The notes beneath the pieces were generated by a model. The model saw only the letters and a list, made by a program, of their open reading frames with translations, did no database searches and was not told the DNA's origin. A program made the translations under genes and the position numbers. This document shows positions 12,726-25,232 of a stretch of DNA of 64,000 nt, piece after piece; within the stretch, counting starts at the first letter, position 1; every line of letters starts with the position of its first letter. Source of the stretch: Brevipalpus yothersi (Eukaryota; Arthropoda; Arachnida; Trombidiformes; Tenuipalpidae). The stretch is taken from assembly GCA_003956705.1 (NCBI GenBank), contig QZCP01000002.1, positions 1 to 64,000 on the forward strand, given 5' to 3'.

Positions 12726-14830
12726 CTTCTACAAATGAAAAATGAACTTCACTGATTTGATATTATTTCCTGTATATATTTATATGGGGCATGTGTGTGT
12801 GATACACATATATACTCTTAATACTTTTCGAACTTTTATTCCTTTTCTTATCTGTTGACTTGTATTCTTTCTCCTTTACTACTTTTCGCTACTACTTTCA
12901 AAATCGTGTTTCAACTATTACTTTTGACATGATATTTCTGTTACCCATTCATCGACTTGTGTCCATCTATGCTTCACCAACTATTCTCGTTTAAATATCT
13001 ATACTCTCTCTTTTACTAAGGTTCCTTCTTACTGTTTCTTTTTCGTGTTATATCTCTCTTTCTTCTCTTGACATCCTTTATTCACAACCTTTCTCTTTCT
13101 TTCTCTCCTCATTCCTTACATTCGTGACCCTTTTACTATACTATTTCGATTGTGATTATTCTTCCTGTTTTCTCCTCCCACATCTTCTCTCCATCTTCTC
13201 TCTCTCATCCTCATGTTGTGTGTGTGTGTGTGTGTAGTCTTCCTTGTCATCTTCGTTCTTTGCCCTCAAAATCACACAGAGAAACAGACAGACACATTTT
13301 TTTCCCACTCTCTTGCTCAATCTTGATTCTTTTCTCTTTTTCACTTTACTTCTTGCATTTGATAGCTATCGAATAGAGAATATCACAGCTACATACAGAC
13401 ACACACAGACCAATGTTTGGCGTATTCTCATCTTTTGATGCACAATATCTTCTCACTGTGCCTGTATGTGTCTACCAAGTCTATTCAACTTTTAACTCTT
13501 CCTATTTTTTTTTCTTCCTTCTTTCAAATGGCTTCTGATACACATCATAGTCATTGATGAGACCATAGATTGACTTGAACTAGGGAAAAGAGCTAACATT
13601 GTGAACATGAAATCTTTGTAGAATGTTTCACTTGAATACTTACACCGTAACCTTTTCTCGACAGTGTGTGTATTATTCTAGGCTATACATTGTGTATGTT
13701 CATGTGTGTTTACTCGATAGAGAGAAAGTTTTTTTGCTTCATGATAAAAAAAGTTAACCGATTGTAGCAGTCTTCTAGAAAGAAGTAAAGAAAGAAAAAC
13801 CTTAAGAATCTGAACGAGGTTGATGAACATCAAAGTTCTGTTATACACACACACATACACATACATACTCACTTGTACAGCCTTCTTTGTGTAGTAAACA
13901 CCCGCAATTTTTTCCACCAAAAATTTTGTGAATGTGTGATGCAATTATTCGTCAACCAAGAATTGTCCATATGCATCGGGTACAATAACAGTGCTGGCAG
14001 TGGAAATGGTGGCTTGTTTACTATGGAAAAAAATTGTATTCACAGTGTGAATACCAGCTTGACTGGATGAAGAATTCAATCTTGTTTCACTTCTTTTCTC
14101 GCCTTCTTATACATCCAAGCCTAGATCATTGTACTCTCAAGATTTACTTTTGCGCTTGGTCTTTGGGTTTTCATCGAATAACTTTTCATGTAGAAAAGTC
14201 AAAGAAGGAGGCAAAATAGAAAGAGAAGAATACTTTTCCCTTTTCTCTCTTGTTAGCTGTGCTTCAAATTCTTCAACTCGGCTGCCTCGGAGAAAAGTTT
14301 TTAAACAATTGCTTTTGCTTAACTTTTGTTCTCTGTAGCCAAAGAAATGAGATAGATGATACTAGCATAGATGGAGGAGAGAGAGAGAGAAGAATGCTAA
14401 TTTAAGTGCTCTCAACATCACTTGCTGTAATCAATTTACTTCCGTTTTCAATCCAATTCGAATTCTTCTTTTCTTCTTATTCTACTTCTTCTTATACACT
14501 TTCCACTTCTATGCATTTCGTTCATTTTACTCTTGCCAATCTTTACAGCTTTTGAAGGAGTAGAAGGAAAGAGCTAATATTCTTGTTTGGCAGAATCATT
14601 CCTCTTCAAACCAACAGCTCAAAACCATTCGATTGTCATTTTCATCATCATACTGAGCTGTTATGATTATTCGGCAAACCCTTAAATACGGATAACTTAG
14701 GAGGCATTATAAGTTCCCTCTCACTTATTACGTATAGGAATTGATTGTCTTGATAAATGAGGCATGATTGGCAATCTGATAATAAAAACTCATTGAAAAT
14801 ATTTCTCATTAGAAGATATGCGAAGTGTTT

Positions 14831-14834
<4 letters not shown>

Positions 14835-14897
<63 letters not shown>
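14835..14897. repeat. (CT)n microsatellite
   Basis: CT run about 0.5 kb upstream of the Ig3-Ig6 exon. Confidence 0.97.
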
Positions 14898-14899
<2 letters not shown>

Positions 14900-15421
14900 A
14901 CATCAAGATGCAAACAATTGAGCTTGAAAAATATCATAAGAATAATCATAAGAATGTCCATTGAAATATCCATGAATTGTTGCTACTCTTTTGACTTTTT
15001 TATGCTTAACATGATGTTACTCTTGTATTCTCATGCTCTAACATCGAGATACATAAATATATATACATTATATGTCCAAGGAACATATTCTATCATCAGC
15101 ATCTCTTTTTCTTCCTCGATCTGCTCCACATTGACCATCATCTACATCACAATTGCTGCATGATGATGATACTTGCTGGATGTTGAAGCGAGTCATGATG
15201 ATACATGACCGATGGATGCTGTGATCTGAGACACACACACACAGACACAAGATGCTTCACTTTTTGTGCCTATGTTTCTTATATTCTTTCCTTTTTAGCT
15301 GTCTCTGGATGTCTCTTACACATTCACATTATCTTGACTTAAAGAAGAAGATTTTCGGATGTCTTTCACATACTCATATTTTTTCTTCCTCTCTCTCTCT
15401 TCTTCCTCTTTCTTTCTCCAG

Positions 15422-16551
15422 TTGGCTTAGACAAAATGAAGATGGCCAAAGTGAACCAATGGTCATTTCGGACAATATATTTCCTCTTGATGGTTGCCTT
15501 ATCATCTATTGGACATCGATTCAGCATTATACCAATTATATTTGTCAGGCAAATAATATAGCTGATGATGAGCGATCAATAATAAATCTTCAACTTGATT
15601 CACTACTACTACCTTCTACAATTACGACTACTACTACTACTTCTTCCACTACCAGTGATGTGTTAACGATCATTGTCAATACTGGTGAATCAATTTCATG
15701 TACTGTGATTGTTTCTTTTCATCATCATATTGATTCAAGCCTTTCACCTTCAGACTTCATTTACAAATGTATTAACAATACTGATGCTACTGTAACTACT
15801 ACCACTAATACAACCACCACTGCCACTAATAATAATATCAATTCTTATGGTAAATGGACACATGATCATCATTCACAGAGACGACCAGTTAAACGATCTG
15901 TTCGTATCATTGACGATGGATCCAATCATCATTCGGACAATATTCGCCTGGATGCTACACTAACCGCTGATGTAGTGATGTCTGATGGCCAGCAAACTAA
16001 TCATATTGTGCCTAATTTTGTAGATATATTTGAAGAGGTTGTAGCTCGTCCAAAAGAATTAGTATCACTCCGATGTATACTCACTGGCAGCCCTCTGCCA
16101 CAGATCACATGGTCACGCGATGGTATATCATTGGCAGATCTACTTCGTGATAGTTCACCGCGTCTTCGTATTGCTGATCATGTGACCAATGATGGCTCAA
16201 TTATTGGCTATCTTAATATAACCCGAATTGAGCTCAATGATGAAGGTGAATACAAGTGCCATGGTATCAGTGAAGCTGGACGTGTTGAACATTCGGCGAG
16301 AGTGTTTGTAACCGGTAAGCCACGTTTGAAAACGTATGCTATTGGAAAAGAGTGGACAAATGTAACACTTATCGCCGGACGAAGTGCCATAATGACATGT
16401 CCAATTAATGGTTATCCTATTGAATCAATGAAATGGGAACATTTACAGCAAATTTTACCTGTTAATCATCGTCAAAAGATTCAACGTTTATCGTTGAAAG
16501 ATCAACGAAGTGCTTTACAAATTGAAAATGTTCAAAAGCATCATGATGAAG
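15422..16551 (+). CDS. Dscam-like exon: Ig3 (2nd half), degenerate Ig4, Ig5, Ig6 (1st part)
   Basis: A 1130-nt exon encoding about 376 residues. The acceptor is TTTCTCCAG at 15413-15421 and the donor is GAAG/GTGAGA. In order it encodes: W-L-R-Q through Y-I-C-Q-A-N-N (end of Ig3); a poorly formed Ig4 with ESISC and IYKCINN cysteines only about 20 residues apart, no core Trp, and long Thr/Asn-rich stretches (about 15610-15660 and 15780-15850); then Ig5 with VSLRC, LPQITWSRDG and DEGEYKCHG; then the start of Ig6 with MTCPINGYPIESMKWE and an LPVNHRQK motif, which is very typical of Dscam. A dibasic site (RRPVKR) lies between Ig4 and Ig5. The reading frame stays open with no gap, and the exon joins both neighbours in frame. 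Confidence 0.85.
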
Positions 16552-17251
16552 GTGAGAGAAAATTTTTCCAGGATTCCAAGTTCAAGCAAAAAAATAAGCT
16601 TAATTTTTGTCATCAAGAGATTCGTTTTCTTGTTATCCAAGCAGTATGTATTCTGATGATGATATGCTCCAAATATTGAGCTGATATTATCTCTCTTTCT
16701 TGGTATTAGTTTTTCCTTCTTTATTCCCTCTTTCTTCAATCGAAGGCTTCTTTTCATGAAGATAAACTCAATCCACCTTCTCACAGTATATTATCGTTCT
16801 ACTTAGATTAATTTTGCAGCATCATGTTAGCTTTGCTGAGAATCAAATTCAATTCCTCTCAACTCAGATTTCATCAAGCGTTCTTTATATATATATCTAT
16901 CTTCCTTTCCTCTTCCAATGTCATTCAACATCTTTTCATCTCATATCATCATCTTCTCTTTTCATCAACACACACATTGCTCATTCTTCAGCCTATGATG
17001 TCAAATCTTTTTTCTTCTTTTTCACTCCTCTATACTCATTTGTTAATACATTATTTTCCATCACAACAACATCAGTTCGACCATAGACACATATATTTAT
17101 CTATTCTTCAGATTTTTCATGTGATGTCTTTCAGAAACCAATATGCATGCTGCTGGTATTTGAAATCAAATAAATGAGAATGATCAGAATATCGTTGAAA
17201 TAGAATAGAAGAAAATAGATTTCATCTGTTCGAGATAGTTGACGATGATTT

Positions 17252-17289
17252 TAATAATAATAGTAATAATAATAATAATAATAATAATA
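17252..17289. repeat. (TAA)n trinucleotide repeat
   Basis: Slightly interrupted AAT/TAA repeat within the Ig6 intron. Confidence 0.93.
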
Positions 17290-18089
17290 GATGTTGAGAA
17301 AAATATCTTGCTTTCCATTTACGATTGAATTCCACTTATTTATATTCGTTTTTGTCATTCTTTTCATTTCAAATCATCATCATTGCTGTCACTCACACCA
17401 TTGCCCATTAGTTTAGTTTGACTGACATAATTCTCATTAATATCACCCATTCTTGTCGAGTCTTTACCAGAACTCTTTTCATTGTTTCAGGCTTTCTCAT
17501 TAGCCATAAAATGTGTGTGCATGTGGGTATATATATTCTCACAAGTGAATTTTTCCCCTGTTCATGATTTGAGGCTATTCATTAGACGGGAGAATATTTT
17601 CAGCTAATTTCCGTTTGGAAATTTGAGTGAAAAAAGAGACAACTCCTCAACCGTCTTGTACTTCATCATGTGTGAATTTTGGTTCACATTCGGATAGTAC
17701 ATTCCATGAACATTTGAACTTTCCCAATATCTCATTCATTCATACATTCTCTCGAGAATATATTTACCGACACACAGAATGTCTTCATCTATTCATGTGC
17801 AGGGGTACTTGTTAAGAGTATTGAAAAATGTTAGAGCTCAATTTGATTTCCACTCAAGTCCTTAAGTATAAGTGTTACAATTTTTTGAACGAGAGAGAGA
17901 TCCAACAAGTGAATATAAGATTGTTGACCATCACTTACAGGAAGTGTCTATGTTATATTCAGTAGCCTCAATCTGGCCAGACCAATATTGACACTACTTA
18001 CTTTGGGTTGAGGAAATGGATCATGTTCACACAGGAATTAGAGTATAAGAGTTTCATCCACATCTTCTCTATGTATACATCTTATCCAA

Positions 18090-18091
<2 letters not shown>

Positions 18092-18171
<80 letters not shown>
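18092..18171. repeat. (CT)n microsatellite
   Basis: About 40 CT units in the Ig6 intron, followed by CTT units. Confidence 0.98.
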
Positions 18172-18173
<2 letters not shown>

Positions 18174-20481
18174 TTTCTTCTTCTTCTTCTTATGAGCTGT
18201 CATCCTCATACCCAAGTTAAAGCTTTTGATAGCTTCAATTTGCTTCTTTCTATCTCTCTCACTTTTTTCGAATGAAGCTTAACAGTTGTGCGTTGGAAAA
18301 TCTTCGCATACCAGAAGATTTTTTTCATTACTACATCATTTGAGCTGACATAACACAGTGAAAAGAGAGAGAAAGAGAACAAATCTGCCTCACTTAACCT
18401 TATATTTTAACCTTTCGATAAATAATATCTCCCAAAAGAGCTCATAGTAAGATAGTAACGAGAGAGAGAGAAAAACTTTGTTTTCTTCTTCACTAATGCT
18501 CCTAGTGATTGCCATTGCATTGGATGCCAAGAGCCCGATAGAAAAAAACAAGCAAAAAAGGAAGAAGAATTTTTCAAAGCTTCTAAATGCTATCATGATT
18601 TTTTTGCCCTGTTTCTTCTCACTTTTACCCTGGAAGCTTATCCCTTCGTATATTTCATGAAAGTATCGTAATTCTGAATAGTATTCATAAAGATTCACTG
18701 GTAAATGAATCCTTATTGAATCACAGTTAATTGAGCATGAGCTCGTGCAAAGCGATTGATGGAGAAAAATTGAATCAAAGTGAATACCGTTCATAATTTA
18801 CTTCACTTCCATCCGGTTAATATTACCACGATATACATGTGCATCTATATATATATACAATAACTACTCGTGCGTAATTTTGGGAAGTAAAACAGAAAAA
18901 AAGTGAGAGATATCCGTTGAAAAAAATATCAAAAAAGAATAACAACAAAGTGATTGGAAAAGTAAGAAGAAGAAAAAAAATTAACATTGTATCATTTACC
19001 TATACACTTCTTTTTCAATTGGAATAGTTCATGTGAGAAAAAGTCAATTTGAAACCTCATTCATTTTTCTTTTCTTTCTAGTCTAGAAAAAGGAGAGATT
19101 TCTTTGCCTTCTCATCTCTCCATGGTATATCATCCCCATGGAAGAAGATCTTTCTCCTAGGAATATGATCTTTTTTTTTCTTCATTCACCCTATTTTTGA
19201 TACTTTGTTTTCTTCTATCATCATCCCCATGATGCTGGCCATCAGAGAAAGAGAGAGGGAAAAAAAGTTCTTATCAGTCATCTGAATTGGTACAAAGTAT
19301 TTTCGATAGTATCATGGGTGAGAGTGAGGGGAAAAAATACATGTATGGTGATGATGGGTATACGTTGCTTCATGATCGAGTGATGATGTTGCATTAAGGT
19401 TATAGTAAAATTCATGAATTCCATTTTACACTATCCGTTTTTTGGCTTGGTCTCTCTCATACTTTTCGATATGAATTTTCAACTCGTGACTTGAAATTCG
19501 AGAGAGGCGAAAGAGAAAGTCAAATACTCGGGAATATGGCTCACACTGTGGAATGAATTTCCAGTCTCTCTTCTCTAGGATAATGTTTTATGATGATAAT
19601 TTTTCTTTCCATCTTCTTATTTCTAGTATGAGAAGGTATATTTGATCTTGAGTTTTATCCTAAAGGAAGATTTTATACCAAAATTCACTGGAAAAAAACT
19701 AGCTCTTGTGAGAAATCATCTTCATTTTATCCATACATCCTATGTGCCTCGTGAGTAGAGAATCAGATAGAAGAAAGAAAGAGAGGAGAGAAATTTTTTC
19801 CCATCATATCTTCTCATCTCAAAGATGATTCTGTGAAATTCTTTTCCCTATCACATTCTATCTCCTTCCATTCCTCCTATTCCTCCTCTCAATGTCCTCA
19901 ATTGACCGGAAGAATGTATCCAAAATATGGCTTTTCGTAAATTATATCTTATGAAATTGCTTATTTCTTCTCTCTCTCTCTCTCTCTCTCTTTCTCTTTC
20001 TTTTGTTGCCTCCAACACTTATGCTTTTGACTCAGTTGAGGTCTTATTTCTCTCTCATTCTGCACTTGGCATATTCGTTTCAGCATCGATAATGATATCA
20101 CGTTCTTAGATCCCTAAATTTCCTCCTATTTGAAGATGAAATCAACGGTTTCTCTTCCTCCCCTTAAGATATATATATGTATACACCTACATACATATAT
20201 ACACATATGAGCCCAACAGCAAAAGTCTTCACCTTCACCACTACTGTCACTTTCATCTTATCCTATTTTCTTGACTACATATTACATCAATCTCAATTTA
20301 TTTCTTCCACTATCATGAAGTGGCCACTTTGGAGGTATTCTGTACCTCTTATTCATATATGTGGTTCATGTACATGTACCCATGATGTATTCATGTATAC
20401 TACTCTAACAATACTCCAGCTATATGCAGCATTGAACTGATAATTTCTTTTCTTCTTTTGGATTCCCTCTTATTTTTCTAG

Positions 20482-21264
20482 GTGAATATAAGTGTACTGC
20501 AAAAGGCTCCGATTCTTCATCCATAACAGCACGAATAATGGTCAGTGTACGAATGGCTCCACACATTGATATTCAACCCTTGCCAGAAGTTATTTACACT
20601 AATGAAGGTATGAGAGTGAAAATGGTTTGCTCAGTGGTGGAAGGTGATCCACCAGTACACATTAAGTGGTTGAAAGATGGACAACCACTAAGATTATCGG
20701 GCAATATTTTGCTACAAAATTCAGATGACTATTCTCTGTTAACATTCAAAAAAATTGCCTTTCGAGATGCTGGAAATTACACGTGCCATGCTAAAAATAC
20801 TATTGATCACGATAGCCGGACAAGTGTCCTGATTGTTAATGTACCGCCGAAGTGGATCCTGGAGCCTGCCAATGAGACATCAATTGTACAAGGCTCAACG
20901 GTATGGATAAATTGTTCATCAGATGGACATCCACCGGCACGCATATCATGGAAAAAATTCACCTCCACTTCATCATCAACCTCCTCCTCTCTATCATCAA
21001 CATTCACAGAATCTTCCACAGCTCAATCATCAACCGGTTCGATAATGATTAACAGTAAACAACATCCCTCCAATACGGTGTCCATTGATACGAGTAGCTC
21101 AAATGATTTTAAGGACATTCTTTCTAGCTATCGCCATCAAGTGTTGGTCAATGGCACTCTAGTCATTCATGATGTGGATAAATCTGATTCTGGACTGTAT
21201 ATGTGTCAAGTCAGCAATGGTATTGGTGCTGGTCTAAGCAAAGTTGTGCGAATAAGAGTTTTGA
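20482..21264 (+). CDS. Dscam-like exon: end of Ig6, Ig7, Ig8
   Basis: 783 nt encoding about 261 residues. The acceptor is TTTTCTAG and the donor is TTGA/GTAAGT. It completes Ig6 (GEYKCTAKGSDSS), carries a full Ig7 (VKMVCSVVEGDPP, IKWLKDGQP, DAGNYTCHAKN) and then Ig8 opening with VPPKWILEP, one of the most recognisable Dscam strings. Ig8 has WINCSSDG, RISWKK and GLYMCQVSNGIGAGLSKV. Between its Trp and the VNGTLVI strand lies a Ser/Thr-rich insert of about 50 residues (about 20955-21130). In fly Dscam1 the Ig7 exon is a variable cassette. Here Ig7 is fused on one exon with the end of Ig6 and all of Ig8, so it cannot be swapped alone. Confidence 0.87.
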
Positions 21265-22260
21265 GTAAGTACATATACATGCCTTTGTATGTGGTCCTGC
21301 CAAAAAGCTGGACAACACACATCAATCTGTTTGTAGGAGAAACATTGCGAAACTCAATATTGAAGTTGATCTTTTTATGAACTCGAAATTCGATGGAAAA
21401 AAACTACATCCACTCATTGAGTAGTAGTAGAGCCAATTGAATTTTTTTTATTCTCACAAGCTATAATCGAGAATAGAGAATAGAGAATCGAAAATACAGA
21501 ATAGAATAGGAAAAAAAACAATGCTGGATTGTTGATTGATTCACTTACACACACACACACAAGAATGCGGAAGACGAAATGAGCATGTGGCTCTGATGTG
21601 ACTTGCTTTAAGCAGTTAAAAAGAAAGATTTTTTTTCTCTTCTTTTAACTTTCGCAACACTTCTCATTAGTAAGTTTCTTGAGTCATACACAGACAGAGA
21701 AATCCTTGATTCCTTGATTTCTCAGGAATTGGTGTTACATTGTGAGAGTGAAAAAAATCGAAACTCACATCTCAACATCCGGTTGTGGAAATGTCAGAAA
21801 TAGGAAATACTGAAGGCATCATTTTTGGTTTCCACTTTGCTATTCTAATCATTATCATCGCATAGCATAATATATATACAGTGTAGCATATACATAGCGA
21901 ATCTGCATAATCTTGCAAATCGCTAATTGATAACCCCTTTCTATCAGACTAATTAGTATTCATGTGGGCTCATTCAACTGATGCAGATTATTTTGCATCC
22001 AGTGATGATGAGGGGAGGAGAGAAGAAGAGGAGGAGGAGGATGAAGGGGAAAAGCTTAGCTTCCAGGCTGTATTTTCATTCAAGATACAGCTGCAGTGAT
22101 AGCTCAATGAAAACCTTCTCTATGTGTATGTATAGCTAAATGAAAAGCTGTGGCAAATATTCTAGAATTTTATCCTTTTTTTAAACCACACACATACCCC
22201 AACATTTTTGCATGATTAATGAGCATTCAGAAACGATGCGTTGTTTTGGAAGTGAAAATA

Positions 22261-22305
<45 letters not shown>

Positions 22306-24183
22306 GCGAATATTAGTCACCAGAAAATATGACACATTCATTCAATGTGTAGTAAAATAGATTCACTTCACAATCAAGCACAGCAGCTCACACAGTGCCA
22401 TTGATTAGCTGGATTATTTTTATTGATCATAAATCGGATGAACAATCAAATGAGAATTTTGTTTCCATCCATTTAATTTTTTTCCTTCCTCTCTTCTCTA
22501 TCCTACATTAGATTGAAAAGATTGTTCACTCCTTCAAGTTGAATGATTTGAAATTATTGTTGCTCACTCTTGACGGAATCCACATACATATCTAGCTTAG
22601 CTGTAAATTTGAAATAGTAACACTGATATGAAATTATTTTGTAGCCATAAATAATGTTGAATAGTTTTGTTTTCACTATTGCTATTGGTGCACGATGCTT
22701 TTGAGGATAAGATTTTGCCAACTATATTCTTCACACAGGATCGATGGAAGACTGAGAGGGAGAAAAGATTCAGTGGAGCTTAGGAATGTACCAATAGAAG
22801 TAGAAAAAGTTTCAGGCTAAGGTTGAGCACACCATCATCATGAGTTTGATTTGTGTTCTCATTATATTATTCTTTCGGTTGAAAGTCAAAGAAAAGGATT
22901 CAAGTGTATATGTCTAAGGATTTCTGTGCGTGTATATGTGTGTGAGAATAGATAGCAAGTTCATTGGGCTCACCCGAAGGCCTATTACATGGCACATAAA
23001 TTTTCGTAAACTATCCAAGCTTATTCCGAGCCTTCTCTCATATTGAAATACGAGAGGTTATCATGGTCTGTCTCACGTTTTGCTTTCTCTCACTTTTACA
23101 CTGTTTCTCTCTCTGCTACGGCTGATTCCAAGCCAGAGGGGAGAACATGGAATAAGGAATAGAAGAGAATTTTTGTGCCCAATTTTTTTCTCTCAACAAC
23201 TCCTTCTCTCTCCATTTCTTCTCATGATATTCAACAAGAAGGAATCCATTTCAACTGCTCCAAGTAAAAAAAGAGGATAAAAAGTATTGTAACCGACAGC
23301 GTTCTGATAATGTTGCTGGTCTGATATCATGAGCTCATGGAAGCTCATCTATCTTGAAAGAATCAGGAACTGAATATTTCAAGTAGGATTCATGTATGAA
23401 TTTTCATCCAGTGAAAGTTTTGTCCTCTCTCTCTTCTCTTTTCTCTTCATTCTGGACAATCCAAGTCAAGCTATTGTTGTATGCAGTGAGAATGAATATA
23501 TATGCTGAACAGAATGGTAACGAGAGATCTGTTGGTTATCATTTCTAGTTCTTTGAATATTTTTCTTCTCTCTCCATTCAATCCATGGGGATTTTTCTTT
23601 GTCACATTGTAACAAATTCATGGTATTTCAGTATAGATATCTCTATTGCTTTCTTTCACATACTTTATTCACACTAGCAGGAAACCATTATCATTCATTC
23701 ACCATTCGACTAGCAAAAATCACGACACTATCAATGCATATGTTTTCATGCGTATATTGGGAAAAGTTTCGATTTTTGCATAAACTTTTCCTCATTATTT
23801 TTCTACACATGTTGAGCATTCTAGATCATTCAGAATTTTTTTCTTGCAAGCTTCCGTTCCAGATATACTGCGTGTGTAGAACACGCTTTTGTCATCTGAA
23901 AAATGTGCATTTTTTGTTGCAATCAGGCTCATATACATGTGAATATTCTCATATATGCATCTCGATTCATTTGCAGAACTGATTATTTTAGATGTTCCTT
24001 GAACCTTGCTTGAGGCTTATGGGTTGTATACAAAACTTTGAAGAGCTTTAATCTGTACTCTGGAGCCGTTTTGAGATCTCAACTAAGAGCTTTCCTTTGG
24101 AATCCCTTATCACCACGCTTACAGTATATTATCGAAATATTTTCTTTCCATCAGAGCTTCATGTTGCTGGATGATTATGCTTA

Positions 24184-24186
<3 letters not shown>

Positions 24187-24255
<69 letters not shown>
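24187..24255. repeat. (GA)n microsatellite of unit 1
   Basis: GA run flanked by TTAACCAGAG and CAGGTTAAATCAAGAG. The same flanks surround the GATAGA run at 29944-29990 in unit 2, so it is a shared landmark of the duplication units. Confidence 0.96.
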
Positions 24256-24257
<2 letters not shown>

Positions 24258-24578
24258 AGGTTAAATCAAGAGATGCCACATCGGAGGCTCGTTCCCAAGA
24301 TCGAGAGAGTTTTGATACGGTTCCGTCTTCTCTTGTGATTGAAGAAAATATGCCAATATTTGTCGTGAGAAGTAATGATTTAATGGGTTAGAGACACACA
24401 TTTTCTATCGTCAGCATAAATTCAGCCCCCTTTTCTTATAATAATTCGAATTTTAACATCGCATTATTACAATTCATCAGGTATATTAATTTACAGTGAC
24501 TCGGTGGGGCTATCTTTCTATGCATGAATTTCAAAGCATAAAGAGGTACACAGCTAATAACTGTCAGAAAATATGGCC

Positions 24579-25232
24579 TCAGGTTCCTGGTTTCTTCGAA
24601 GTTTTCTCTGTCGTTGCCGGTGTAGCTGCTGTCAAAGTTGTATCGCAACGTTTAAAACAGACTGTCATAAGTTCCCGAGATGTTCCATGCACCAATTTAG
24701 AAACGTTGGATCCATGTTCTATTTGTCCCAATCTCGCACTTCTATTCACGAACATGAAAACAAAAGACAATGTGGTACCTTTTCGGTGCGTTTTGTAGTC
24801 AAGAGAACGATTGAAAGAGTAAGAGAGAGTGTTATTATTGTAGTTGAGTTTTTGACCATCTTTCACCCCTTCTTGAAATTGGTGAATATCCCAATTGGAT
24901 AGGGTTGCATGACGAACGGGGGAGTTTGGGAAAGCGGTACTGAGCACAATAACTTCACCAGCAGCATTTTGCCTAAACAGTCTTTGCCAGAGTACTATCA
25001 TAGACCAAAGATGCATGTTTTTGATAGCCAGATTGAATTCAATCTTACAACCGTTAACTTTCCAATCAAATTTGTTAAACGAATCGTCAGTAAAATTCTC
25101 TAGAATAGTGTATGATCCTCAAGAGGGACTAGAATCACTCTTGACTGGATTCACAATCGAAAAGATGTCAATTGTTGATAAAATCACCGATGAGAGAATT
25201 ACTTGATATTTTGAAGATTTTAATGTGAACAT
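24579..25232 (-). pseudogene. DOMON-like secreted protein, copy 1 (degraded)
   Basis: Antisense inside the Dscam-like intron. The C-terminal two thirds are open and clearly related to copies 2-4 (shared STAFPNSPVRHATLS, FQEGVKDG, RLGQI and CDTT). Three lesions are seen. The ATG that starts the signal peptide in copies 2-4 reads ATT here (25197-25199). A TGA replaces the Arg codon of the S-R-G motif just after the signal peptide. The N-terminal Cys is lost (DSS instead of DFC). The normal stop is also gone, which extends the tail by about 10 codons. An upstream ATG (25230-25232) precedes the signal-peptide region but is still followed by the TGA. Probably non-functional. Confidence 0.72.

Larger units (their letters stand above)
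2697..15421 (+). other. 12.7-kb Dscam-like intron
   Basis: The largest intron of the gene. I looked for further copies of the Ig3 half-exon (acceptor, then a C-x-x-Q-x-Y/F-P-x-x-F pattern, then donor) and for any other coding-looking block, and found none. The content is AT-rich sequence with microsatellites at about 3438-3484, 7015-7068, 7830-7859, 9906-9949, 12694-12719 and 14835-14897, plus (GT)n and (CA)n tracts. Two perfect palindromes lie at 7345-7368 and 8244-8263. ORFs here are low-complexity or lack any protein-like pattern. Confidence 0.65.
16552..20481 (+). other. 3.9-kb Dscam-like intron (within Ig6)
   Basis: GT-AG intron that interrupts Ig6 just before its Y-x-C motif. It contains a (TAA)n tract (17252-17289), an 80-bp (CT)n run (18092-18171) and a short CT run near 19971. 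I found no additional Ig half-exon. A 134-codon ORF on the minus strand (18390-18794) has no recognisable pattern and is left out. Confidence 0.65.

Noticed and set aside
15252..15421. Signal-peptide-like N-terminus of the ORF covering the Ig3-Ig6 exon
   Set aside because: The hydrophobic start is intron sequence read through. A pyrimidine tract and TTTCTCCAG place the exon start at 15422, and the frame joins the upstream Ig3 half-exon.
18390..18794. 134-codon minus-strand ORF with a hydrophobic stretch
   Set aside because: Phe/Ile-rich composition is typical of translated AT-rich intron sequence. There is no recognisable family, and the hydrophobic part is internal.
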